DNA of 64,000 nucleotides from Desmodesmus armatus. Lineage: Eukaryota; Chlorophyta; Chlorophyceae; Sphaeropleales; Scenedesmaceae. Location of the stretch: the NCBI GenBank assembly GCA_007449985.2, contig VIIQ02000678.1:348566-412565 (forward strand), in the 5' to 3' direction. The first letter of the stretch is position 1. Each line of letters begins with the position of its first letter. The notes beneath the pieces were generated by a model, which worked only from the letters and a program-made list of their open reading frames with translations, made no database searches and was not told where the DNA came from. Positions 22,781-31,790 of this stretch are shown in pieces. The translations under genes and the position numbers were made by a program.

Positions 22781-23566
22781 GTACCGTATACACCATATTG
22801 CTAAGTTGGTCATAAATGCTTATCCTTGAAAAAAACCTCTTAAATTACGGCTCCGGGAAGTTTTTTCAGCGAAAACCTCTTAAAATTACGGTCAAAAAAC
22901 TTCAAATTTCCCTAAAGCGCAGAAACGCTGTTTCTGCGCTTCCTGTGGGTTTGTACGTTTGTATAGACCACGTTTGCCAAGTTTTTGTCGCCTGGCGGTC
23001 GTTCCACGTCACAGGTCCATCACAAGTGATCAGATCAGCAGGCACATCCTGTGCCCATGTCCCCATGGGGAAGCAGCTGTACAAACCCGAGAGCAATGCA
23101 TCCAGGGCTTTAATGAGCTCTTGGTTGACCGGCAGCAAGCCACAGGCCAAGGCAGGACACCCTGGTGCAGCAGGAGCAGCAGCAGCGATACCCAGAGCAG
23201 TTGCCTCACATCCTATTGAGATTGAGATTGACAGTGATGATGAGCCCCGCACCAATGATGCAGGTGAGGCCGTTTACCTCTTCAGTAAAGCATCATGCAG
23301 GGCCCACATCAGCAAACACTACTCTTCAGCATCTGACAACATGTACATGTCCACTTGCTTTTGCTTGCAGGCACTGAGAAAGGTGGCACGGGCAGCAAGC
23401 TCCCAGCCAAGCAAACCACCCAGTTTGCCTGCTGGCAGGGTGTCTTATCTTTATGGTGCTGGTGCACCTTTTTTTTGGCGAGACCTCTTAACATTAAGGC
23501 AAAAAAATTCTCCGCTGCGCGGGGCCTTAAATTATGACCAACTTAGCAATATGGTGTATACGGTAC
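22781..23566. mobile_element. 35-bp inverted repeats bounding a 786-bp segment
   Basis: GTACCGTATACACCATATTG.. at 22781-22815 is the exact reverse complement of 23532-23566 over 35 bp. Inside each end the DNA is A+T-rich. The subterminal motif CCTCTTAAA(A)TTACGG is present twice on the left and, in altered form, once on the right. AGCGCAGAAA-CGCTG-TTTCTGCGCT at 22916-22940 is a 10-bp hairpin. This is the structure of a short non-autonomous DNA transposon. A clear target-site duplication was not found, and the segment carries exons of a host-like gene. Confidence 0.65.
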
Positions 23567-23655
23567 TGCTCTTGCTGCTGCTTGCGGTTGCAGGCTGTGA
23601 TCCAGGAAAGTCAAAGCAAGCGTCCAGCGTCAGCCATTGTGCGGGCTGCAGCTGA
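23065..23655 (+). CDS. small protein with SUMO-interaction-like motif (109 aa model)
   Basis: Exons 23065-23263, 23371-23439 and 23594-23655 join to exactly 110 codons with TGA. Donors are GATGCAG-GTGAGG and TGGCAGG-GTGTCT; acceptors are GCTTGCAG and GGTTGCAG. The first exon encodes MGKQLYKPESNASRALM, an Ala-rich linker and HPIEIEIDSDDEP. The last is a hydrophobic core followed by acidic residues, the form of a SUMO-interaction motif. The end is Cys-rich (FACWQGCDPG; HCAGCS), possibly metal-binding. Exons 1-2 lie inside the inverted-repeat segment and exon 3 outside, with the right repeat in intron 2. Upstream in-frame codons exist, so the start is not certain. Confidence 0.5.
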   Translation: MGKQLYKPESNASRALMSSWLTGSKPQAKAGHPGAAGAAAAIPRAVASHPIEIEIDSDDEPRTNDAGEAVYLFSKASCRAHISKHYSSASDNMYMSTCFCLQALRKVARAASSQPSKPPSLPAGRVSYLYGAGAPFFWRDLLTLRQKNSPLRGALNYDQLSNMVYTVLLLLLLAVAGCDPGKSKQASSVSHCAGCS

Positions 23656-23659
23656 TTGC

Positions 23660-25930
23660 CCCCTGCTGGGTGGCCACCACCAGTGTTGGCAGCGCTGCAG
23701 TTTTGCATCAGTCAGCTCTGCCAGGTTCATTGTCTGGCAGGCAGGTGTGCACAGCCTGCAGGAGCAGCACAGCAGGCGCCACACGAGGCAGTGCAGCTGT
23801 ACATGCAGCTGTATAGTGTGCACCTGCTGGGACTTGCTCTGGCTGCCAGTATGGTCCCAGGGCACGGTTGCCCTCAAGCAGCTGGCCTGCTACTCGCTGT
23901 GTGATTGGAGAGCAGGGATAAGCAACAGTGTTGTAAGTGCTGCTCCCACAGCAGCACACGGCGATCAACAGCCCCAGCACCCTCTGCAGGGGGTAGGCGT
24001 GCTTGCATACTGCTGTGTGAAGGCCTGGCGGCAGCAGCAGACATGACACCATCAGTTTAGTGGTGCCTGCACATGGCCTAGCCAGCACTGCCAGTGTTTT
24101 GCAGCCTGCAGGCCTCGACCAGGCTACACTTGGCAACCAAGCTACCCTTTAGCTGAGTCATGGTGCGTCTGTTGCGCCACAGCATCACTGCCTGATTGTT
24201 CAAGCTGCTTCGTGTGCGGCTTCGGCTTGTGGTTTCTGGTCACTGTTGGTCCTGGTCAGTTGCATGCACAGGGGCGCAGCCCAGTAACATCCAGTGTTCT
24301 TGCTTGAGCCCCATTCAGTGCAGCCTCAGCTGCTGCCGCACACACCACAGTGTAGGCTGCAGTTGGTCCACAGTGCTGCTGGCTTGGTGTGCTGGTGTCA
24401 TAATCACAAGGTGAGGCAGACTGTTGCGGGTGGAGGTAGCTGCTTCACCGCTCAGGGCTTGCAGCTGGGAGCGGGCTGCGCTGCGTCATTTGCTGGCCAA
24501 TTAGTCAGTGAGTAGCCACACAGAGCAAGGAGGGTATGAACAGAGTACTACCTCATGCTAGTCGCTTGCTGTCTTTGCAGAACACGCCAGTCCAAGGGTC
24601 ACGCCCGCATGGGTTTGACAGCATGGCTTTGGAACAAGCAGTTGGTCTCGTTGGGGCAGGCTGGTGGGTGCCTTCTGCACGCACGTGCTTGCAAATGAAC
24701 AGCACGCACATGCTTGCGAACCAACAGTAAGCAATGCGCTGCCGTTGGTGCGATTGTATCCCACAGGTCTCCAACATTGCTGGCTAGAGTGCCATCACAC
24801 GGCAACCATGCACGCGCGCAACGCAGCTGGTGTGGCAACAAGGTACTACCTGCCCGGGGCAGACATTGCGCACAGCAGCCCTCTTCAGCACGTGCAGAAG
24901 GGCACAGCGTGTAGCTTTGCAGCCGCGCCATACACGCAGCTGATCAGGTTATAGCATGAACCAGGTTCTGGTTATAGCATGAACCAGGTTCTGGTGTGTG
25001 CAAGGACTGCATCGTATATTAAGGGCTTGGCTTTTTGTCTGCACTGCAAGATGCCTGCGCTGCTGACTGCTGTTGTTCACTGGTGGCATGCCCTGTTGCA
25101 GGATCCTGGGTGCCAGCAGCAAGGTCATGGTGTGAGCCACAATGCAGCAGCACAGCACTGGCCACAGGGGGCTTGCAGCAGTTGCGCACAGGGTGTTGCT
25201 AGGCAGGCGGTAAAGTATTGGGATTGTGAAAATGGCATTGGCTGCATTGGCAGACACTGCTGTTGCTTTTGTTGGCTCATTCGCTGGGTCTTCATGGCAC
25301 CTGCCGGCGTTCCAGCTGGGGGCAGCGGTGCATCATGTATCATTTTTTAAGAATTCTTCAGCAGGCTGCCAGCAGAAGGTCATATAAGATGTTGTATGTC
25401 TAGTGGTTTTATTTGGTAGCCCACAGGACTTGACAACATGCAAGCTCCTAGCATCGGCCTTCAAAGACAGCTGGCGGAAAGTGGACTGAGGCAGCAGCAG
25501 CAGTCCATGACCAATGCCTTCTAGTGGGTTGGTATTCTATTTATTACGCGTTTGTGAGGGGGTCGTGCAGTTCTGAGTGGACTGCAGTGGTGTGCGGAGC
25601 ACTGCTTAGCGGACCCCTGGTGGTGCACAGAGAGCTTGCAAGCTACGACTGCAAGGGCCCTGCAGGTAACTGTACTTGGATGATCTGTGAGCAGCAGAAA
25701 CTGGTTTGGCAATATGCACTGGAAGTTGGGGGCCGCACGTGTGGGCTGCACACCAATCAGCAGAAGCACAGTCCCAAGCCACACAGGCAGCAGCAGCCAG
25801 TTGGGTTTTAATGAGTTGGATGGTGCAGAGGAGCCGGGAATATCAGTGATTGTGGCTGACTTGGTTCTCTAGTACTAGAACAGCCCAACAGTACCCCGGA
25901 TTGTTGGTAAGAGCATGCTTTCCTGGCACA
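23660..25930. other. region with isolated exon-like pieces only
   Basis: Several plus-strand stretches look coding in part (for example QQAPHEAVQLYMQLYSVHLL near 23770-23830, FDSMALEQAVGLVGAG near 24610). I could not join them into a gene. A 22-bp unit GTTATAGCATGAACCAGGTT.. is repeated in tandem at about 24948-24993. Confidence 0.3.
25427..25665 (+). CDS. two exon-like segments, unidentified
   Basis: 25427-25489 follows a GCCCACAG acceptor and reads DLTTCKLLASAFKDSWRKVD-stop, like a terminal exon. 25588-25665 is flanked by GGACTGCAG and a CTGCAG-GTAACT donor. It is 26 codons in phase 0 (WCAEHCLADPWWCTESLQ). Both have good signals, but they belong to different transcripts or to a decayed gene, because the first ends in a stop. 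Confidence 0.3.
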
Positions 25931-25977
25931 AGTGTAACACAAGCCTAACCCCGTTCTGAGCAGTGGACATTGTTGTA

Positions 25978-26058
25978 ACCTGGAATGGGGCTCGAACCCA
26001 TCAACCTCCCCACAGGCACAAGGCCGTGTGAGGTGCTCTGCCGTTAGAGCTACCAGGT
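25978..26058 (-). tRNA. tRNA-like Pol III module, copy B
   Basis: It has the same 81-nt arms and boxes as copy A. The only clear difference is in the central hairpin (plus strand CACAAGGCCG instead of CACACGGCCG), which weakens that hairpin by one pair. The D-arm, T-arm and end pairing are unchanged, so the promoter boxes are kept while the would-be anticodon region varies. Confidence 0.4.
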
Positions 26059-26280
26059 ATGAGTGGCCACGCCGAAGCGTGGCTTCTCTTTCAGGTGCTG
26101 CAGCGTGCTTTGAGCAGCTTTAGGCAGCACCATGGTTGGAGTGTGTGCAGCCCAAACACAAGGTTTGAGCCGCTGTGTCCCAAGCTCAAAGCCTGGAGAC
26201 ACACACAGAGGCCGCATGCAGAGCATGCAACCCCCTTTGAACACCTCCCCCCTGTAGGTATCCTCCCAAAGGAGTTCAGC

Positions 26281-26787
26281 TTAGAAGGCCCAGACCCCCG
26301 AGGGGGTCCAGGCCTCCACAAACTCTGCCACAGCAGCATACACAGGGTTGCTGCCTTCAGTGGTGGCATTATCAGCTGCAGTTGCCTGCTGCTGCTGGGT
26401 TGGGCTGGTGGCACGTGACATGATTTGCTGCTCGGGAGCAGGCATGGCAGGCTGCTGCTGTGTAGCTGCTTGTGCCTGTTGCCAGCGCTGCTCCCGCTGC
26501 AGCTGCCACTCAGCCCAAGCCTCCTCCTCCTCGAGCTCCTGCACGGCCTGCTGAGCGCGCACGAATGAATCATCCAATGCACGCAGCTGGGGCCTATGTG
26601 CCTGAACTATGTCGACCAGCCCCACCAGCAGGCGGGGCTTGGCCTGGCGAGGAATGCTGGAGCTCAGCACCTGGTCCCGCGTCTGGATATAGGCATCCTC
26701 GATGGTTTTGAGGACAGGAGGAGCCACATCGCGCAGGGAGCCAAGGAAGGAGGGGCCGGAAGACTTGGAAAGGCGAGACATAGCCAT
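26281..26787 (-). CDS. intronless conserved protein, copy B (168 aa)
   Basis: ATG at 26787, stop at 26281. It differs from copy A by in-frame length changes (loss of one and two codons, gain of one Gln) and few substitutions, mainly in the Gln/Ala-rich middle. The first 80 residues and the last 15 are almost unchanged. The 3' flank is also highly similar, so part of the conservation reflects a recent duplication. The upstream segment beyond the promoter has diverged much more than the ORF, which supports selection on the protein. Same promoter and tRNA-like neighbour as copy A. Confidence 0.7.
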   Translation of the reverse strand: MAMSRLSKSSGPSFLGSLRDVAPPVLKTIEDAYIQTRDQVLSSSIPRQAKPRLLVGLVDIVQAHRPQLRALDDSFVRAQQAVQELEEEEAWAEWQLQREQRWQQAQAATQQQPAMPAPEQQIMSRATSPTQQQQATAADNATTEGSNPVYAAVAEFVEAWTPSGVWAF

Positions 26788-26861
26788 TGTAAGCTTGTAT
26801 GTTGTTGTGGGGGTGCTTGTTGTTGGTTTGAGATTTGGTGGAAATGGGTCGACAGTGGGGG

Positions 26862-26908
26862 CTATTTATGTTGGCCTAGCTGAGTTTGAGCTTGAGTCAC
26901 CTGAGTCA
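26862..26908 (-). promoter_or_regulatory. TATA box and twin TGAGTCA sites, copy B
   Basis: CATAAATAGC on the minus strand about 75 nt before the ATG at 26787, with TGAGTCA at 26893-26899 and 26902-26908. Spacing is identical to copy A. Confidence 0.6.
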
Positions 26909-26966
26909 CCTGAGCTTGCTTGAGGTGGCAGCCTGCACGGAGCTTGTGGTCAACTCAATTACTTTT

Positions 26967-27115
26967 TCACGGGCATATTATTGTATCTTTCTTGGTCCAC
27001 CGCCGTCTGGGGCCGCGAGCTGCCGATCCAATGTTTGGATGTTCAGGCAAACTCACAAGGCTTTGCATCAAGGCCCTCACCAGTGGCTTTCGCACGGTTG
27101 ATGACACAAACACAG
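26967..27115 (-). pseudogene. C-terminal gene remnant, copy B
   Basis: The frame reads VFVSSTVRKPLVRALMQSLV, then PEHPNIGSAARGPRRRW and KKDTII before a stop at 26967. It matches copy A except for a one-base shift near its start. No upstream part of this protein is visible. Confidence 0.45.
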
Positions 27116-27147
27116 TGTCATGTACATTGGAAGTCGTTCTCAGCGTG

Positions 27148-27216
27148 CCTCAGCTCAGACTCAAACTCAGAGCTGAGTCTGAGGCGGCCCACAAGTGCGG
27201 CCCGGGGCCATATACC
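27148..27216 (+). promoter_or_regulatory. palindrome plus TATA upstream of micro-ORF, copy B2
   Basis: CTCAGACTCA-(10 nt)-TGAGTCTGAG at 27154-27183 is a 10-bp inverted repeat nested in outer GCCTCAG/CTGAGGC arms. TATACC lies 27 nt further on (27211) and the micro-ORF ATG about 85 nt after that. Confidence 0.5.
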
Positions 27217-27295
27217 ATCACCTTCACATCACAGCCCAGTACTCACCCAAGCACAGCCAACACAATCTCCAGCAGTTTTCGAAAGAAAACTAATC

Positions 27296-27445
27296 ATGGC
27301 ATCTACACAGTGTGCAAACCTGCTGGCCTTCTGGCACCAGCTGGAGGCAGGTTCAGCAGACAGCACCTCGCGGAGTTCCAGCTGCCGCCTGCAGCGCCGG
27401 CGGTCCTACAAGGACGTCCTTGTAGGCCGTTGTGCCTGCCAGTAG
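27296..27445 (+). CDS. micro-ORF in repeated element, 49 aa
   Basis: It starts MASTQCANLLAFWHQLEAGS and ends in SSSCRLQRRRSYKDVLVGR plus a short Cys tail. The partner at 35887 is 50 aa, with the same length style, start and stop. Differences cluster in the first 30 residues; the basic second half is identical. The DNA beyond the stop is equally conserved, so selection on the peptide is not proven. A TATA box and palindrome lie upstream in both. The basic RRRS segment could bind nucleic acid, but that is only composition. Confidence 0.45.
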   Translation: MASTQCANLLAFWHQLEAGSADSTSRSSSCRLQRRRSYKDVLVGRCACQ

Positions 27446-27586
27446 GCAGGTCCGACCATATGATATGAACAAGAAAGGTGGGTGCATTGCCAGCATGACT
27501 TCAGTCCCCAGGTACTGCAGCTGCTGTTTTCCTCTGCTGCTGTCTACCCCTTGCAGCGGGTCCTGTGTGTTGCCCACTAGAGGGTT

Positions 27587-27632
27587 CCACAGTCACTGTG
27601 GGACTCAGTGCTGAGTCAGCACTGAGTCCCAC
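27587..27632. repeat. nested perfect palindromes in an insertion of copy B2
   Basis: CCACAGT-C-ACTGTGG (27587-27601) overlaps GTGGGACTCAGTGCT-GAGTC-AGCACTGAGTCCCAC (27598-27632, 15-bp arms). The centre TGCTGAGTCAGCA is a perfect TGAGTCA-core dyad. It lies in a stretch absent from the other copy. Confidence 0.8.
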
Positions 27633-27999
27633 TACAATCATACTGAGGGGAGTGCTGGTGGGTGGGAAGGGTCTAGGTCCTTCCTGTGTCCTCAGCTCTT
27701 TGAGCTCTGGGTACATGGCCTCAACAAGGGGCCTACACCTGCGGCCTACTGTGTGTTGGTGCAAGATGGTGGCAAAGCGTGCACGGTTGTACAACCATGG
27801 AGCTGCTGTTGTGAGGGCGGTGCGCTCACACCACCCGGTCCTTGTGGCCAACCAACCTAAAACGGTGTCTTTCGACACCACCATACCCTTGGAAAGGGCG
27901 GTCACGGCTGTTCATGACTTGTTTGGGTCTGTCAAACAGTCGAGCATTTTCATGACTGCACAAGGAACCCCAAGAATGTGTTCAGTCCTTACTTGAATA

Positions 28000-28870
28000 A
28001 CTTGCTGGCCAGCATGAGCTATTGGCATCGAAAGCACCTCTGCTGCTTTGCTTTTCTGTGCAAATACCTGCAGCTGTCACCTCCTGTGCTTTGATAGGCT
28101 GGCAAGGGCCAAACACTCGCCAACTACTGCACACCTTGTGTCCTCACTGTCCTGTGCCTGATCATCAGCAGCTGCGCACCAAGGCAATTACACGTGGTAC
28201 TCGTCACAGTCTCCTAATTGCAAACAGCCTACATGCAGCAGTTGCCTGTTGGGTTGCAACACGCAATCACTCCCGCAGCTGTCTCAATCGGCTGATCAAT
28301 CAGCCATTTGTTAGGTACTGAAGGCTGCAGTAGCAGCCTGTCATCTGATGCAGAGCATGCCTGTCGATACCGCCTGGAACAACACCCACAACCTTACATG
28401 CCCAGAGCTGCTACCAGCAGCGTGCTGCAAGACACCTGCATCTTCCGCTGCGCTCTATAGCTACTGCTGTTGTGCTGGTGGTCCACATGTTGGCTGCACT
28501 GCTTGCACCAGGATCCCACCTGCAACAGGACATGGCAACACGCACATGCAGTCAGCGTAGAGGTGACTTTTGGGTCAAAACATTGTGGATGGCACAACAA
28601 ACAAGAAATCAACCAGGCGGCCACTGGTACCTCTGTGTTTGTTGAGCAAGCCTATACTGCAGGTTGTCAAACCGTGCGGTAAGGTCACTACAACACACAT
28701 TGCATGGCTGCATGCATGAGGCTGCAGGTGCAAATGGCGGCAGTGTTCATGCCCTGTCTTACATCAGCGCTGCCATGTACAGACACACTCGTTGAGCTGC
28801 ATACAGCACACTGTCTGGAGCAGCTGCTGTGCATGCTGATGGCTGCTGCTGTGTGCTGGCGTCGCATGTC
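28000..28870. other. no gene recognised
   Basis: Only shadows and low-complexity frames are seen. Confidence 0.3.
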
Positions 28871-28879
28871 CTGCCTTAC

Positions 28880-28967
28880 CTTGTTCAGCAGCTCCCAACT
28901 CCGGCTAAGCATGTGTAGCTGCCCTCCAATTAATTGGCTGAGGGCGCTGTCGGGCTGTGACACAGTG
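28880..28967 (-). CDS. isolated internal exon
   Basis: It is bounded by a CCCTGTTGCAG acceptor and an AACAAG-GTAAGG donor. It reads TVSQPDSALSQLIGGQLHML then SRSWELLNK, an amphipathic helix. Partner exons were not established, so the gene is unidentified. Confidence 0.4.
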
Positions 28968-29289
28968 CTGCAACAGGGACACACCAATGAAGGGCAACAG
29001 GCACATGTGGGACTTTGAGGACAGTGTGTACACTCTATGCTCGGGTGTCAGCCAGATCAAGGCGCATTGCCAAGTTTGGCTGTAGTTTTGCCACTGGATG
29101 CTCAATGCTGTAATGTACGCTTGCTGCTGCGACAAAGCATAGCATGCATGGCCCTCATATGACCCAATAAGATGGCATGCCACATACCTCTCGCCCCCCC
29201 TCTCTTGCGCAACCTGCCCTGACGAGCAGCCATTGGTGCGCGTTCCACCTGATACGCCCCCTCCTCTGCACATGCACCAGCGCTGTTCA

Positions 29290-30330
29290 GTAAGCGTCTG
29301 TCTTAGAGACTATCTAGTTCATATACCAAGCAGGCGCAAGGTGCCGCACAGTCAGCAGACCTCCCCACCTGCTGGCAGGAAGACTGACGCACCCAGCAAA
29401 CAGCATATTGCACAGGTGCACCCCAGGCGTCACTGGCCTCCTAACAATGAGCCAAACATGGGGCTGGTGGGACGCCAGCCGTTTCATGGCTGACCCTGTA
29501 CTCCAACACTGCCGCATCGAACACCCTCAAGCATTCCTCTCAGCAGACGCCTGCGGCACAATTGTTGCAGGCAATCCATATGGAAGGGGCAGGGTGGCTT
29601 CCAGGTGGCAATAACAGAGGCGGATGGACCACCTATAAGAACCAAACAGTGCACGCATACTGTCTGGAGAACCCGGGTTCAAGGACGCACATGCGCGCCT
29701 CCGCGCCTGCCTGCCCCAATGCGTGCGCACACACGCATATATACACACTGCAGGCCCGCAGAGTGCCTCATGCATTGGGGTAGTTTGAAGATGGGCAGTT
29801 TGAACAGTCCACCCTGCCCTCACGCACGGGTCAACAGTGCGCGCTCCACCCAACATACCGCCTCCTTCAGCACAAGCACCAGCACTCATGATTAGCCCCT
29901 GCGTGCAATCACTGACCAGGCACAGTGTGCCGCACAGTCAGCAGACCTCCCCACCTGCTCGTATCTGATCACTGACGCACCCAGTACACAGCATCGTGCA
30001 CAGGTAGTGCAGCCCCAGTATCACCGGCAGCATGTTGAGCGGTTTGAAGTTCACACATCAAGACGTACGCAGGATGCCAGCTGTGTCACGGCTGATCCTG
30101 CAGCACATTCATGGCAGGCAGTCACACAAAAATGGGTAAGATGCTTGCACGTGGCAGGAATAGAGACATGTACACAACATAAACAAGCAGACAGCTGTCA
30201 CGCACGCATTCTGTCTGGACTAGCGAGCCAGCACACGCGCGCGTCAGCGCTACCTCCACTCGCACCCCCAGCGCGCGCACACAGGCGCGAAAACACACTA
30301 CATGCACACCACATGCCCGCAGAATAGTTT
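29290..30330. repeat. diverged tandem duplication, two units of about 0.6 kb
   Basis: Both units carry GTGCCGCACAGTCAGCAGAC followed by CTCCCCACCTGCT (about 29340 and 29930), then a CACAG-ending segment, then a CTGTCTGGA..CGCACACACGC tract (about 29660 and 30210). The first unit has an open plus frame (KVPHSQQTSPPAGRKTDAPS); the second is stopped at the same place. Confidence 0.6.
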
Positions 30331-30514
30331 GTGAGTGGGCGGGCGGCAGTTGCAAAAAGTGAGCAGACCAGAGGTGGAAGTGACATGGCTCTGCATGTGC
30401 ACAAGGTTGACTCCCTGCAGCGACAACTGCACCATATCTGCAGCGCGCATGCTGCATTTCTATCGCATACTGCGCGTTTGGGGCAAGAGATGAGGAGGTG
30501 GCAGGGGATTGCAG

Positions 30515-30640
30515 GTGGAGACTGCGATTGAAGTGAACGAGGCTGTCAAACAGTGGACGAGGCTTTTCACTGGTGCGCAGGCTGTTCCCAGGACGCAGCA
30601 GCAGCTGCATAAGCAGCCGGTCTATACGCAGCAGCAGTAA
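30515..30640 (+). CDS. terminal exon, unidentified
   Basis: After a GATTGCAG acceptor the frame VETAIEVNEAVKQWTRLFTG runs to HKQPVYTQQQ-TAA (41 codons). Just upstream, MALHVHKVDSLQRQLHHICS (from about 30384) with heptad-like leucines is another coding-like piece, but in a different phase and without a clear donor. This suggests a helical protein whose exons I cannot join. Confidence 0.4.
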   Translation: METAIEVNEAVKQWTRLFTGAQAVPRTQQQLHKQPVYTQQQ

Positions 30641-30718
30641 GCAGGACAGGACAGGACATCCATCACATGGTGCTGAGCAATGCAGAGTGTGTGCTGACCA
30701 TGTTCAGCTCAATCAAGA

Positions 30719-31026
30719 TCAGTTGCCAAAACCACCCATACACCTCAAGATACCAGCACAGATAGTAGCATCATTGTTCACCTGTGCATGCATGCTCTGC
30801 ATACCCTTCAGGCCAAAACCCAAAGCGAGCAACTGCATAGGAAGCCTGCTCTGCTGACTGACAACCACCCTGGCTCCCCCCCTCCCCCCCGCACACACAA
30901 CAACACGGTACTCACCCACACCCCGTGTCCTCTGTCAGACTTCTGGCTGTTCAGCCTCCCAATATTTGAGCTGGTGGCTGCCATGCACTGCAGCAGCTGC
31001 GCCAGGCGCATGGCCACTGCTGCCAT
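30719..31026 (-). CDS. possible two-exon small protein (57 aa)
   Basis: Exon 31026-30916 begins MAAVAMRLAQLLQCMAATSS and ends SDRGHGVW at a strong GTGTGG-GTGAGT donor. Exon 30781-30719 (acceptor ATGCACAG) reads VNNDATICAGILRCMGGFGN-TGA in phase 0. The N-terminus is basic/hydrophobic with Ser and no acidic residue until SD, like an organelle presequence. An upstream in-frame extension without ATG exists. A plus-strand reading of the same DNA (SDFWLFSLPIFELVAAM..) competes but lacks a matched partner exon. Confidence 0.4.
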
Positions 31027-31228
31027 TGTAGCTATGACAGCAGCTTTGGGTTTGTGGGAGCCGCTGCTTTGAGGGCTACTGGTGACTGCTGTCACTGCTA
31101 TCCGTGCTCCTACTCCTGCTGTTGCTCTTGCTGCCGGTGTTGTCGCTGCTGCTGGCCTCGGTGTGGCTGCGCTCGTGTTGTTGCTGCAGCTGCAGCTGCA
31201 GCGGTGTGGTGCGGTGAGGGTCTCACAG

Positions 31229-31376
31229 ATTGGTCAAAGCCCCAGTGCTGCCTGAACCCAGAAAGGAGGGTGAAGGAAAAGATGGTTCCAAGAAAGAGCT
31301 ATCTAGAAAGGCAGCGGTGCCTTGGGAGTCAGGCAGCCCTCTGGGGAGCACATGCGTCCTCTGGAACAGGGAATAA
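31229..31376 (+). CDS. terminal exon, unidentified
   Basis: A GTCTCACAG acceptor opens a frame LVKAPVLPEPRKEGEGKDGS, then KKELSRKAAVPWESG to a TAA at 31374. It is charged, Pro/Lys-rich and disordered. A further short phase-0 exon-like piece LGEVHFKDARQ lies at about 31584-31616. Their gene is unknown. Confidence 0.3.
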
Positions 31377-31790
31377 CCAGAGTGAGTGGCGGTGTGACAT
31401 GAATTGGTAGCGTTGAACGCTACCAGTGCGTTTCCTTGACGCAAACCACTTTAACAACTATCAATCGTTTGTTCTCAGCAATCCTGCGATCCATCGTCAT
31501 CAGGGGCGGATGGGCACAGTCAGCACACAGATCACCAGATCAGTTGTCTCGATGTGTCTTCAGCTTCCTTCTAACCCTGCAGCTTGGTGAAGTCCACTTC
31601 AAGGATGCCCGACAGGTGCGACCTTCTTCTCTCGAGTCCCCAAATACTGGTGCCAGGTGCTGCAGCAGTACTGTAGCTGTGCTGCTGTGCCGGTCTACTT
31701 ACCAAGTCCTGTGAACCGTTCTGCCATCACCTGCACCCCACAGTATCTGACAGATTACTGCTCCGCTGCTGTCATTTCAGGACGCTACCA

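Larger units (their letters stand above)
25940..27113. repeat. duplicated cassette, copy B
   Basis: Direct duplicate of 11163-12344 with the same gene order. It is followed directly by a different repeated element (27140-27900), whereas copy A is followed by unrelated DNA. Confidence 0.9.
27140..27900. repeat. second repeated element, copy B2
   Basis: Shared with 35725-36395: palindrome, TATA box, micro-ORF, AAGGACGTCCTT 12-bp palindrome, then a block from GGTGGGAAGGGTCTAGG to AAAACGGTGTCTTTCGACAC. This copy carries about 90 bp extra (about 27574-27660). The right part has a minus-strand frame (GWCERTALTTAAPWLYNRAR) that is stopped and shifted in the other copy. Confidence 0.85.

Noticed and set aside
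27565..27996. Plus-strand ORF over the right part of element B2
   Set aside because: Substitutions against copy C fit neither strand as clearly coding, and both frames are broken in copy C.
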